From: Nitrospira sp.
GTDB lineage: Bacteria > Nitrospirota > Nitrospiria > Nitrospirales > Nitrospiraceae
Assembly: GCA_005116815.1 (NCBI GenBank)
Contig: SWDR01000022.1
Location: 149,791 to 213,790 of the forward strand
Length of the DNA stretch: 64,000 nucleotides
Direction of reading: 5' to 3'
Positions 19,243 to 28,654 of this stretch are shown here, piece after piece. The notes under the pieces are model-generated. The model was not told the DNA's origin. It ran no database searches and was given only the letters and a program-made list of their open reading frames with translations. Numbering within the stretch: position 1 is the first letter of the stretch; each line of letters opens with the position of its first letter. A program made the translations under genes and the position numbers.

Positions 19243-19629
19243 ATGATTCCGAAAGATCTCCGGTACCACCAAGAGCATGAATGGGTGCGCGTGAGCGGCA
19301 CGCAGGCCACGGTCGGCATCAGTCATTTTGCCCAGGATGCGTTGGGCGACATCGTGTTCATCGATATGCCCAAGGTCGGCGCCATCGTGAAGGCGGGTCA
19401 GCAGATCGGCGAAGTGGAATCGACCAAGACGACCTCCACGATCTACACGCCGGTGAGCGGCACGATTGCCAAGATCAATGCCGACTTGAAGGATCACCCG
19501 GAAGTGGTGAACTCCGATCCCTATGGCAAGGGCTGGATGGTGCTGATCGACCTCTCCAATGCGGGTGAAGTCGAGGGGCTGATGACGGCAGCCCAGTACG
19601 AGGCCTTTCTCTCCACGCAAAAGCATTGA
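19243..19629 (+). CDS. gcvH: glycine cleavage system H protein
   Basis: YHQEHEWVRVSGTQATVGISHFAQDALGDIVFIDMPKVGAIVKAGQQIGEVESTKTTSTIYTPVSG. Confidence 0.96.
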   Translation: MIPKDLRYHQEHEWVRVSGTQATVGISHFAQDALGDIVFIDMPKVGAIVKAGQQIGEVESTKTTSTIYTPVSGTIAKINADLKDHPEVVNSDPYGKGWMVLIDLSNAGEVEGLMTAAQYEAFLSTQKH

Positions 19630-19638
19630 TTCGTTTCC

Positions 19639-21066
19639 ATGTCTAAGCACATCGTCATTGTCGGCGCCGGGCCTGGCGGGTATGTCGCGGCGATTCGCGC
19701 AGCCCAGCTGGGCGCCCGGGTTACGGTCATCGAATCCCACGCGCTTGGCGGCGTCTGCTTGAATTGGGGTTGCATTCCCAGCAAGGCTCTCCTCTCGGTC
19801 GTCGAGCTCGGCGACAAGGTTAGAAAATCAGAAGACATGGGGCTGCTCGTTCAGGGGCCGGTCTCGTACGATCTTGCCAAGATGGTCGCTCGAAAGAATA
19901 AAGTCGTGGCGACACTCGTGAAGGGCATTGCTACACTCTTCAAGGCCTGGAACATCGAGCAGGTGCAGGGGACCGGTTCACTACGCGATCGGCAGACGGT
20001 GATGGTGACTGCTCCCGATGGGTCGGTGCGGGATATTCAGGCCGATGCCATCGTGGTGGCGACCGGATCATCCTGGCCAAATCTGCCGCAGTTTCCCATC
20101 GACGGACAGCAATTGCTCACGAGCCAGCACCTCCTGGATCTCGATCGTATTCCTGCGAGTTTGCTGATCGTCGGGGCTGGTGTCGAAGGCTGCGAGTTCG
20201 CCGCCCTCTATAGCGGTCTCGGAACAGCGGTCACGATTGTGGAATTGATGCCACGCGTCTTGTCTTTGGAAGATGAGGATATCTCCTCGACGATGGAGCG
20301 GGAGCTGAAGAAGCGCGGGGTCACGGTCGAGACCGGAACCACGGTGGAGAAATTGGAGCGGTCACCGACTGCTGTCACCGCCTATTTGAAAGACGGTTCT
20401 CAGGTTGTGGCGGAGAAGCTGCTGGTATCCGTAGGGCGAGGGTTCAATAGCACAGGCATCGGACTGGAGCAGGTCGGGGTGCAGGTGGGACGGCGGGGAG
20501 AAATCCTCGTGAACGACCGGATGGAAACGTCGGTACCGGGGATCTATGCGATCGGCGACGTAGTCGGCAAAGTGATGTTGGCGCACGTGGCCTCGGCTCA
20601 GGGCAAAGTCGCTGTCGAAAATATCATGGGTCATGAGACGACGGTTCGCTACGACGTCATTCCTGCCGGAATTTTTACCCTGCCAGAAATCGGTCGTGTG
20701 GGGATTACGGAGCAGCAGGCGCGCGAACGGGCCCAGGCTGCCGGGCAGAACCCGGACGAGACCATTCAGGTCGGACGTTTTCGCTATGCCGGCTTGGGGA
20801 AGGCGCAGGCGACAGGGGATACGACGGGCCTCTTCAAGGTCATCGCCGAGTTACCGAGCGGCAAGATTCTCGGCGTCCATATCCTTGGGGCCCATGCGGC
20901 CGACCTCGTGCATGAAGCGGCCTTGGCGATGCAAGTCGGCGCCACGGTGACGCACATGGCCGAGATGATCCATGCCCATCCCACGCTGGCCGAAGGGTTG
21001 ATGGAAGCGGCGGAGGATGTCGAGGGGAAGGCGATTCATCAGATGCGAAAGCGGATGCCGTCATGA
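19639..21066 (+). CDS. lpdA: dihydrolipoyl dehydrogenase
   Basis: IVGAGPGGYVAAIRAAQLGARVTVIE, GGVCLNWGCIPSKALL, IYAIGDVVGKVMLAHVASAQGKVAVENI. Confidence 0.95.
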   Translation: MSKHIVIVGAGPGGYVAAIRAAQLGARVTVIESHALGGVCLNWGCIPSKALLSVVELGDKVRKSEDMGLLVQGPVSYDLAKMVARKNKVVATLVKGIATLFKAWNIEQVQGTGSLRDRQTVMVTAPDGSVRDIQADAIVVATGSSWPNLPQFPIDGQQLLTSQHLLDLDRIPASLLIVGAGVEGCEFAALYSGLGTAVTIVELMPRVLSLEDEDISSTMERELKKRGVTVETGTTVEKLERSPTAVTAYLKDGSQVVAEKLLVSVGRGFNSTGIGLEQVGVQVGRRGEILVNDRMETSVPGIYAIGDVVGKVMLAHVASAQGKVAVENIMGHETTVRYDVIPAGIFTLPEIGRVGITEQQARERAQAAGQNPDETIQVGRFRYAGLGKAQATGDTTGLFKVIAELPSGKILGVHILGAHAADLVHEAALAMQVGATVTHMAEMIHAHPTLAEGLMEAAEDVEGKAIHQMRKRMPS

Positions 21067-21539
21067 TGCAATCCTTTCTCATCAAGCTCGGGATGTTCGC
21101 CGTGACCATGGCCGTCGTGTTCTGGATCGGCTGGACCCTGCCGACCTCATTCGATCGGGACCATGATCTTGCCGCGAAATCGTTGGAGGGGTCGCCTTCT
21201 GCCAACAGGCTAAGTCCTGGGCCAGCCGCGGCAGTGAGTCTGGCCCCTGCGACCTTGCCGCCAGCTCCGCAGGTCATGGCTCCCGCGCCGCGACGATCTC
21301 ACCAGGGGCTCCTCGATCTAAACCGCGCAACGGAACAGGATTTCGATGCCCTGCCTGGGATCGGTCCCAAGTTGGCGGAACGGATCATGGCGCATCGCCA
21401 ATCGGTGGGAGCGTTTCACTCGCTCGATGAATTGCGAGCCGTCAAAGGAATTGGGAAAAAGAAGTTTGAGCGAATCCGTTCATTGGTCACGGTGACGCCA
21501 GAGTCCGTATCTCCTGACAGAGGGAAGAAAACGACATGA
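21063..21539 (+). CDS. ComEA-like helix-hairpin-helix protein
   Basis: [61 protein letters not shown]-terminal TM segment. Confidence 0.85.
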   Translation: MMQSFLIKLGMFAVTMAVVFWIGWTLPTSFDRDHDLAAKSLEGSPSANRLSPGPAAAVSLAPATLPPAPQVMAPAPRRSHQGLLDLNRATEQDFDALPGIGPKLAERIMAHRQSVGAFHSLDELRAVKGIGKKKFERIRSLVTVTPESVSPDRGKKTT

Positions 21540-22747
21540 GTGAACTTTCCCGCCAACTCGAGTTGATCCTCCGCGGAGTGGTGGAGGTCATTCAACGGGC
21601 CGAACTTGAATCGAAACTGACACGTTCGTTGAAAGAGAATCGTCCACTTCGTGTGAAAGCCGGCTTCGATCCGACCGCGCCGGATCTGCATCTGGGCCAT
21701 ACGGTCTTGATCCACAAGCTCAAGCACTTTCAGGAGTTGGGGCACCAAGTCATTTTCCTGATCGGCGATTTCACAGGGATGATCGGCGATCCGACCGGCC
21801 AATCAGATACGCGGGTCGCGCTGTCGAAAGAAAAAGTCTTGGAGAATGCCAAGACCTACGAGCGGCAGATCTTCAAGATTCTCGATCCTGCTAAGACGCT
21901 GGTGGAGTTCAATAGCCGCTGGATGGGTACGATGACCGCGGAAGGGTTGATCCATCTGAGTGCGCATAGCAGTGTCGCGCGGATGCTGGAGCGGGACGAC
22001 TTTCATAAACGGTATCACGAGCAGAAGCCGATCAGTATCCATGAGTTCATGTATCCCCTCGTGCAGGGCTACGATTCCGTGGCGCTCAAGTCCGATGTCG
22101 AGTTGGGCGGTACCGATCAGAAATTCAATCTGCTGATGGGGCGTGAGTTGCAGCGAGATTATGGCCAAGAGCCGCAAGTGGTCATCACGATGCCGTTGCT
22201 CGAAGGCACGGACGGTGTCAAAAAAATGAGCAAGAGCCAGGGAAACTATATTGCGCTGGAAGATGCGCCGAACGACATGTTCGGCAAGCTCATGTCCGTC
22301 AGCGACGCCCTCATGCTCCGGTACTACGAACTGCTTACGACAGAGGATTTGGCCGGAGTGAAGGCGGCGCATCCTATGGAGGCGAAGCAGGCGCTTGCGG
22401 CGATGATTGTCGCCCGGTATCACGGGGCGGAAGCCGGTCAGCAGGCGAGAGCGGCCTTTCAACAGAAATTTTCAGAGCGAGAGTTTCCCGCGGAGCCTGA
22501 CGTGCGCTTGACCCTGACCCTGGCAGATTTGCGCGAGGGCCAGACGATCGGTCTCGTCGATCTCGTGGCGAAGACCGGGTTGGTTCCGAGCAAGAGCGAA
22601 GCCAGGCGGCTGATTATTCAGGGTGGGTTAGAGGTCGATGAACAGAAGCAGAGCGATGCGAACGCAGTCTTGTCGATTGTGACAGGGAAATCCTATCGAC
22701 TAAAAGTGGGTCGTCGAAAGTTTGCATTGGTTGAATTTCAGGGTTAG
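21536..22747 (+). CDS. tyrS: tyrosine--tRNA ligase
   Basis: [46 protein letters not shown]-terminal S4 domain. Confidence 0.96.
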   Translation: MSELSRQLELILRGVVEVIQRAELESKLTRSLKENRPLRVKAGFDPTAPDLHLGHTVLIHKLKHFQELGHQVIFLIGDFTGMIGDPTGQSDTRVALSKEKVLENAKTYERQIFKILDPAKTLVEFNSRWMGTMTAEGLIHLSAHSSVARMLERDDFHKRYHEQKPISIHEFMYPLVQGYDSVALKSDVELGGTDQKFNLLMGRELQRDYGQEPQVVITMPLLEGTDGVKKMSKSQGNYIALEDAPNDMFGKLMSVSDALMLRYYELLTTEDLAGVKAAHPMEAKQALAAMIVARYHGAEAGQQARAAFQQKFSEREFPAEPDVRLTLTLADLREGQTIGLVDLVAKTGLVPSKSEARRLIIQGGLEVDEQKQSDANAVLSIVTGKSYRLKVGRRKFALVEFQG

Positions 22748-22802
22748 TGCGAGGAGTTTCTTGACTTGGCCTAGAGGCCCGTCGTAGGATTCGATTCAGC
22801 GA

Positions 22803-22877
22803 GCGGGCGTAGCTCAGTGGTAGAGTCCTTGCTTCCCAAGCAAGTTGTCAGGGGTTCAAATCCCCTCGCCCGCTCCA
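22803..22877 (+). tRNA. tRNA-Gly (anticodon CCC), CCA encoded
   Basis: Acceptor gcgggcg/cgcccgc, anticodon stem cttgc-ttcccaa-gcaag, T-loop ggttcaaatcc, terminal CCA. Confidence 0.93.
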
Positions 22878-22982
22878 AAATAAGACTGAAACGTGAGGCG
22901 TGATGCGTCTTACGGAAGAGATGGAGGACTTGAGAGGCATGCGCTTCCAAGTCCTTTGTTGTATCTAGGCAAAGGTGGGGTG

Positions 22983-23231
22983 ATGAAAAAGACGGTCATG
23001 CTTGGATTGGCGTTCTGGTGCATCTTCACCATCACCGGCTGTCATTACTATGAAGAATATCGGGTGCTGAAATCGACGGCGGATCTGCAGGATGAGCGAG
23101 CGGAACTGCTGAAGGCCTATCGGCTCTGTTTGACCAAGTATCAAGATGAGCCTCCCAAGGCGAAAGAGATGTGTGCGCCGTACACGCAGTCCTTGAGGGA
23201 AATCGAAGTCAGGCAGCAGCATGGGCGATAG
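22983..23231 (+). CDS. putative small lipoprotein
   Basis: MKKTVMLGLAFWCIFTITGC signal and lipobox. Confidence 0.7.
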   Translation: MKKTVMLGLAFWCIFTITGCHYYEEYRVLKSTADLQDERAELLKAYRLCLTKYQDEPPKAKEMCAPYTQSLREIEVRQQHGR

Positions 23232-23258
23232 CCTGTGCGATATCAACGAGGAGGCACT

Positions 23259-23573
23259 GTGAGCCGAGGCCAATTTGTATTGTTAATCGTCGTGACGTTC
23301 GTTGGAAGTATCGTCGGTGGAGCCGTCAGCGGCTGGTGGATGGCGCCGAACTCTGCGAAGGCGCAGAAGGTGAATGGGGTCAATGCGGAAGAGTTTCTCC
23401 TGCTGGATCAGACTGGAAAGGCACGAGCTGGATTGGGACTCGACAAGAATGGCGAGGTCGGTCTGGTGCTGATGAGCCGTGATGGGAATCGGACGTTGGC
23501 CCTGTCGCCGGACGATCGGTTTGCCGTGAAGTTGTCCGATCAGAGCGGACGTGTGATCTGGTCGGCTCCTTAG
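23259..23573 (+). CDS. hypothetical membrane-anchored protein
   Basis: Likely GTG start after gaggagg RBS; TM segment FVLLIVVTFVGSIVGGAVSGWW; repeating LDQTGKARAGLGLDKNGEVGL pattern. Confidence 0.65.
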   Translation: MSRGQFVLLIVVTFVGSIVGGAVSGWWMAPNSAKAQKVNGVNAEEFLLLDQTGKARAGLGLDKNGEVGLVLMSRDGNRTLALSPDDRFAVKLSDQSGRVIWSAP

Positions 23574-23628
23574 GGTCTTCTGGGAGATGCGAGACGAGGG
23601 ACTTGCATGGTGGGCAAGAGAACAAATA

Positions 23629-23673
23629 GTTCGAAGTTCAAGGTGTTGCGATGCAAACCCCTGAACTTCGAAC
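23629..23673. terminator. hairpin between convergent genes, built from repeated gttcga/agttca words
   Basis: gttcgaagttcaagg ... cccctgaacttcgaac. Confidence 0.7.
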
Positions 23674-23694
23674 GTCGGTCTTTGTCTGGATCTG

Positions 23695-23886
23695 TTATAC
23701 GGCTTTGATGACTTTGCCGCTGCGAAGGCAGCGAGTGCAGACGCGAAGGCGCTTTGGCTGACCGTCGATCAAGGCCCTCACTGGCTGGAGATTGGGCTTG
23801 AAGATCCGCTTGGTCTTGTTATTGGCGTGACTGATGTTATTGCCGGATTGGCGTCGTTTGTCGCAGAGGTCGCATGTAAATGCCAC
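23695..23886 (-). CDS. rpmB: 50S ribosomal protein L28
   Basis: [55 protein letters not shown]. Confidence 0.95.
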   Translation of the reverse strand: MAFTCDLCDKRRQSGNNISHANNKTKRIFKPNLQPVRALIDGQPKRLRVCTRCLRSGKVIKAV

Positions 23887-24027
23887 GGGTACACTCCTTC
23901 ATCTGGTCGAATCAAGACAATATTGCGAACGGGCGAATGTACCACAGGGCCATCGGTCTTGACAAGCAGGTTGGAGGGGAATCATTGGCGGTTCTTCGGG
24001 AATGTCGGGGTTGCGAATGGAGATGGC

Positions 24028-24297
24028 ATGATGACGGGAATCGATCTGTTGGGTTTTGCGGCAGGGACATTGACGACCTATGCCTTCTGGCCACAGCTTC
24101 AGAAGACCTGGACCTCGAAGTCCGCGGGCGATGTTTCGTTGGGCATGCTGGCGATTTTCACGTCAGGCGTCTGCTTGTGGTTTCTTTACGGGGTCATTCT
24201 TGACTCCTGGCCCATCATCTTGACCAATGCCGTGACCCTGCTTCTGACCGGGGCGATCCTGATTCTCAAGTTACGGTATCGGGCTAGTGGCGGTTAG
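24028..24297 (+). CDS. SemiSWEET family sugar transporter
   Basis: LGFAAGTLTTYAFWPQLQKTWTSKSAGDVSLGMLAIFTSGVCLWFLYGVILDSWPIILTNAVTLLLTGAILILKLRY (PQ motif, 3 TM). Confidence 0.88.
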   Translation: MMTGIDLLGFAAGTLTTYAFWPQLQKTWTSKSAGDVSLGMLAIFTSGVCLWFLYGVILDSWPIILTNAVTLLLTGAILILKLRYRASGG

Positions 24298-25711
24298 TGC
24301 GACGGGCTGGAGGAGATCCGTGTGATTCAGTAGGCGCCGGTGCGAGCGTCACGATCGCAGGCACACTGACATCGAAACTCTGGTCGCCACCATCGTCGTA
24401 TCGGTCTTTTCCCACGCTATAAATCTTCTGCTGTGTCGGGCTCCACAACATCGGTAATCCGCTAAATGGATCGTAATAGGACGAGCCGACTTCCGCGAGT
24501 CGATTCGGCACGGTGGTTTGTGCGCTCGGGCGCCGCAAGACGACCTGTAATGAGGCGAGCCGCAGCCTGGCATCGGTCTCCTTCAGCTGATAGTGGAAGG
24601 GAGCCCAGTCAGGCTCGAACGGTGCGGTATTGATGAGGCGTTCAGCCATGCCGTGGCGTGCAGTCCCGGAAAGCTCCCGGAGTGTGGGCAAGGTCGTCTG
24701 TCCGGCCTCTGTCGCATGGATGATCGCATCGTAGTAGGTCGCGTACATTTCCCAGGTCTCTCTGGTCTGTAACGGGATGCCGACCAACGAGCGTCCATGT
24801 GGATGTGCGATCCGTTCAAAGGCCAGTTCCGGTAGCCGGGCGGCGCCTGCCAGCCACTGTTGGGGTGTCAGGAGAGATTCGGACGGCCGTTTCGTGATGA
24901 ATGTCCCGGCACGATCGGCCTGGACTCCAAGTGTAAATTGATGTTGCAGCGGCCAGCGGAGCGACGACTCGGTTGCCGTCAGCGGGGGCGCGATATTGGG
25001 CGTCATCGCCAATACGGTTTTGTCGACGGTTGCTTGCGACAATAAGGTCGAGAGCAGGTGGAGATCGTCGGTGATGACGATTTGCGCCATGACTTTGGTG
25101 GCGATGGTGGTGGCATCTCGAAGGACATGCCGCCACATCCGAAGGTCCTGCGTCATCCGGTGCATGCCCAGGACTGTCTGGCGGGAAAATCCGTCGGCGA
25201 TGTAGAGGCGATGGGCGAGGAACATTTCGGCAAAGCGAGGTGTCGCGTTGTGCGCGAACCCCATGTCTTCAAATGGCATCGAGAGCCAACGCTCGTATCG
25301 TGTCAGAAAGGTCCTGTCACGGCCGGTCATCTGGTGGAACCATGTCTGCATATTCTTGAACTCGGTCATCGGGCTCTCGGCGTTCCAGGCAGGAAGGATT
25401 TGCTCGGCTGAGAGTTGAATCTGCAGTTCCGCACGTCCAGGCTTCTCGTAGTTGAAGTCGCTGTTGCTGGGAGCGGCATTGGTTTCAACCCATATTTCAT
25501 GACCCGTCTTGGCGGGATCGAGCGTCGCAGCTGAGGCAAACCCGAGCAAATAGAAATAGCCATTCTCATAGGGGTCGACGAGACGCTGTTGCGGTGGCTC
25601 CAGAAGGCGAGTGAAGGCTGGGCTGGGCGGTTGTCCTTTCGAGGACCAGATCAGGCCTGAAATTTGGAAGAAGGCCCAGAGGATGAGCACGCCAATGATC
25701 AGGTGTTTCAT
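24284..25711 (-). CDS. hypothetical membrane-anchored protein
   Basis: 475 aa ORF with N-terminal TM MKHLIIGVLILWAFFQISGLIW. Confidence 0.7.
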   Translation of the reverse strand: MKHLIIGVLILWAFFQISGLIWSSKGQPPSPAFTRLLEPPQQRLVDPYENGYFYLLGFASAATLDPAKTGHEIWVETNAAPSNSDFNYEKPGRAELQIQLSAEQILPAWNAESPMTEFKNMQTWFHQMTGRDRTFLTRYERWLSMPFEDMGFAHNATPRFAEMFLAHRLYIADGFSRQTVLGMHRMTQDLRMWRHVLRDATTIATKVMAQIVITDDLHLLSTLLSQATVDKTVLAMTPNIAPPLTATESSLRWPLQHQFTLGVQADRAGTFITKRPSESLLTPQQWLAGAARLPELAFERIAHPHGRSLVGIPLQTRETWEMYATYYDAIIHATEAGQTTLPTLRELSGTARHGMAERLINTAPFEPDWAPFHYQLKETDARLRLASLQVVLRRPSAQTTVPNRLAEVGSSYYDPFSGLPMLWSPTQQKIYSVGKDRYDDGGDQSFDVSVPAIVTLAPAPTESHGSPPARRTNRH

Positions 25712-25943
25712 AGATACGTAAGTAGAAGTTATCTAGTGGACCGGCCATTCATCGGAGCCGCTCTGTACAGTGGGATCGTCATGCAGGACAGAGGTGAGCA
25801 AGGGCTATGCCGGAAGGCGGCCCGAAAAACCTCGGTCTTTTGCTCTCTTTGTCAGAGACTTCGGATCCGCGATATGTCAGACGATAAGGAGGGGAGTGAC
25901 GAACGGACATTATTGAACTTGACAACCTTCTTCCTTGTCTCCT

Positions 25944-26195
25944 AGAGTGCCCTCCACATTGTGACTCCTGGGTCAGGGAAGAGGGTGCAAGTCCCTCGCG
26001 GTCCCGCCGCTGTAAATGGGGACGAAACCCGTGAATGCCACTGGGAATGCAGTGATCGGTGATGAGTGACAAGTGATGAGTCAAGAGCGGTTGCGTAACT
26101 GCTCCACCCATCACCCAAACGCATCACACATCACTCAGACCTGGGAAGGTACGGGGAGTAGGGTGAACCATGAGCCAGAAGACCTGCCAGGAGAG
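25944..26195 (+). promoter_or_regulatory. cobalamin riboswitch with long peripheral insertion
   Basis: gggaagagGGTGCAAgtCCctCgcGGtCCCGCCgCTGTaaatgggg, GCCACTGGgAA, CTGGGAAGG, gaaccatgAGCCAGAAGACCTGCC. Confidence 0.9.
26050..26139. repeat. word-iterated hairpin (gtgatga / catcac) inserted in the riboswitch
   Basis: agtgatcggtgatgagtgacaagtgatgagt ... cacccatcacccaaacgcatcacacatcactca. Confidence 0.7.
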
Positions 26196-26256
26196 TTGAC
26201 CGACGTTCCCTCGTGGGCTGGGGAATTGGCGAGGATGAGTTGCGGATACGGAGGAG

Positions 26257-26814
26257 ATGGCGGAGTCCGATATCGTTCGTGCAGCGGTGGAAACGATTGC
26301 GGAAAGCACGGCGGACGGTATCATCGCGCCTTTGTTCTATCTGGTTCTCGGTGGCGCACCCTTGGCGCTGGCCTATAAGGCGATCAATACCTTGGACTCG
26401 ATGATCGGCCATAAGGACGAGCGATACCGATGGTTCGGCTGGGCATCGGCTCGATTGGACGATCTGGTAAATTTTATTCCGGCTCGTATTACAGCACTAT
26501 TGCTGGTGCTGTCTGCGGGAATCCTGTTTCGATCATGGTCCGTGATGCGGCGGACCTGGAGGATTCTGCTGCGTGACGGGGGATCCCATCCAAGCCCGAA
26601 CAGCGGACGCCCTGAAGCTGCGATGGCTGGCGCGCTCGGGGTCCAATTGGGAGGGATCAATCGGTACGACGGTCTTCAGATCGAGCGACCCCGCCTTGGC
26701 GATCCGGATCAGCCGTTGACGAGGGCACATATTGGTCTCGCACTTCGGCTCATGGGTTGGGCAAGTTTTTTAGGTGTCTTGTTGGGAATGGGGCTTTTAA
26801 TGGTGCAGGGATGA
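26257..26814 (+). pseudogene. cbiB: 5'-truncated adenosylcobinamide-phosphate synthase (CbiB/CobD-type)
   Basis: IVRAAVETIAESTADGIIAPLFYLVLGGAPLALAYKAINTLDSMIGHKDERYRWFGWASARLDDLVNFIPARI matches the C-terminal part of CbiB; N-terminal ~110-135 aa absent. Confidence 0.7.
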
Positions 26815-27905
26815 CGCAACCTATTCATGGCGGGAATGTCTACAAGGTCGCCCGGGAACAACACATTCCTGTTGGCCGCATCCTGGATTTCAGCGCCAGC
26901 ATCAATCCTCTGGGTTTTCCCCCCTCGGGGCGCCGCGCGATCAGCTTGGCGCTGAAACAGATTGTGCACTACCCGGATCCTGATTGTTGGTCGCTGAGGC
27001 AGGCATTGGCGCGACAATGCGCGGTCGATCCGGACATGATTCTCGTCGGCAACGGTTCAACCGAATTGATCCATCTGCTGCCCCGTGCACTCACCATCAC
27101 GTCTGCGCTTGTGATAGGTCCCACGTTCGAGGAATATGCGCATGCGCTGACGGAGGCAGGGAGTTCGGTTCAGTATGTTCACGCGACTTATGAAGAACAA
27201 TTTCGCCCTCCATTGAATGAAACGTTACGGCAACTTTCCGGTACACGGTCACGATTCGACGCCGTCTTTCTGTGCAATCCCAATAATCCGACCGGTCAGG
27301 TGATCAACCGGTTGGCTGTGCAGGAGCTTGCTGAAGCTGTCGAGCGGCGGCAGGGTTGGTTGATCGTCGATGAGGCCTTCATCGATTACTGTCCGGCTCA
27401 GTCTGTCATGCCATTGTTGCGAGAGTATCCGCGCATGATGGTGCTACGCAGTCTGACGAAGTTCTATGCGATGCCGGGGCTGCGAATCGGCTATTTGGTT
27501 GGAGGGCACAAGGTCGTGGAGCGAGTGAACGATCGTCAGCCTCCCTGGTCGGTCAATTCATTGGCTCAAGAGGTCTCACTCGCGGTGCTGCGCGATTATG
27601 CCTATGCGGCCCAAAGTCGCACCTATATGAAGAGTGAACGATCGCGCGTCATGCGCGTTCTTCGGTCTCTATCCGGTCTAAAAATCTACCCATCAGCCGC
27701 CAACTTTGTCCTGATTGAGTTTCCACTCATAACGTCTGCCGCGGAGGTAACGGCACGTTTGGCTGTTGAGAGAATTTTGGTTCGAGACTGTTCGACGATG
27801 CCAGGCCTCACATCACAGATGATTCGAGTTGCGGTCAAAACTGAAAAAGAAAATCGGCGATTGCTGACAGCCCTTGGCGCTTGCGTGGGGAAGAAAAAGC
27901 CATGA
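26811..27905 (+). CDS. cobD: threonine-phosphate decarboxylase-like PLP aminotransferase
   Basis: HGGNVYKVAREQHIPVGRILDFSASINPLGFPPSGRRAI, FLCNPNNPTGQVI, RSLTKFYAMPGLRIGYLV; ATGA overlap with the upstream ORF. Confidence 0.88.
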   Translation: MTQPIHGGNVYKVAREQHIPVGRILDFSASINPLGFPPSGRRAISLALKQIVHYPDPDCWSLRQALARQCAVDPDMILVGNGSTELIHLLPRALTITSALVIGPTFEEYAHALTEAGSSVQYVHATYEEQFRPPLNETLRQLSGTRSRFDAVFLCNPNNPTGQVINRLAVQELAEAVERRQGWLIVDEAFIDYCPAQSVMPLLREYPRMMVLRSLTKFYAMPGLRIGYLVGGHKVVERVNDRQPPWSVNSLAQEVSLAVLRDYAYAAQSRTYMKSERSRVMRVLRSLSGLKIYPSAANFVLIEFPLITSAAEVTARLAVERILVRDCSTMPGLTSQMIRVAVKTEKENRRLLTALGACVGKKKP

Positions 27906-28654
27906 AGACGCTGGGCACAGGCAGGATGCAGACTGCTTTTCGGGTCAGCCGAAAGACGCTTATTGTCGATCTTGGGGGCCTGAGAACCGTTCTGTCCTCT
28001 GCTCCAAGGGCCGGTGGAGTTACGCGAGTCAGATATATCTTGAACCATCAAGTCGCAGCCAATTCGATAGCGAAGGGTGATCGTGAGAAGAATGCGCGCT
28101 GTGCCGATCCTGCGAGAACACTCAGTCAGCTCGCCCTCTCGCTTGGTATTCGCGATCCCTTCGTCGGTCTGATGACGGCTGTTTCACTCGCGGACTTGGT
28201 TACGGTGCGAGAGGCCCGTGATGAGCTGTGGGTTGAAGGATTTGTCACGGTTGGCACGTCGAATGCCGTGCGAGCAGGGGAGCCGGTGGTCTTGGGACAA
28301 CGGATGGACAGCCAGACGCAAGCCGGGACGATCAACTTGATTCTTGTGACCAATGCTCGTCTGTCTATTTCCGCGATGGTCGGAATGGTACAAGTCGCGA
28401 CTGAAGCCAAGACAGCTGTCCTGTTGCGTGCCAAGGTGAAGAGTTGGACTGGTCGATCAGGAGCCACGGGAACGGGGACGGATGCGGTCGTGGTCGTAAG
28501 CGGGAATGGCTCTCGCCAGCGATATAGTGGAACCCACACCGTGCTCGGCGAACTCGTTGGACGGGCAATTGAGACGGCGGTGACTGATGGCTTGGCCCGC
28601 TACCTGCATTGGCATGCCCGGCACGAACCACGCCGCTCTGGAAAGAAGCCATGA
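27902..28654 (+). CDS. cbiZ: adenosylcobinamide amidohydrolase
   Basis: LSSAPRAGGVTRVRYILNHQV, VGLMTAVSLADLV, VTVGTSNAVRAG, GTINLILVTNARLS, TGTGTDAVVVVSGNG. Confidence 0.85.
   Translation: MKTLGTGRMQTAFRVSRKTLIVDLGGLRTVLSSAPRAGGVTRVRYILNHQVAANSIAKGDREKNARCADPARTLSQLALSLGIRDPFVGLMTAVSLADLVTVREARDELWVEGFVTVGTSNAVRAGEPVVLGQRMDSQTQAGTINLILVTNARLSISAMVGMVQVATEAKTAVLLRAKVKSWTGRSGATGTGTDAVVVVSGNGSRQRYSGTHTVLGELVGRAIETAVTDGLARYLHWHARHEPRRSGKKP

Noticed and set aside
21803-22462. 219-aa minus-strand ORF
   Set aside because: Antisense to tyrS, shadow ORF.
22889-22915. cgtgaggcgtgatgcgtcttacg as another word-iterated hairpin
   Set aside because: Only one arm present downstream of tRNA-Gly; cannot fold like the other members.
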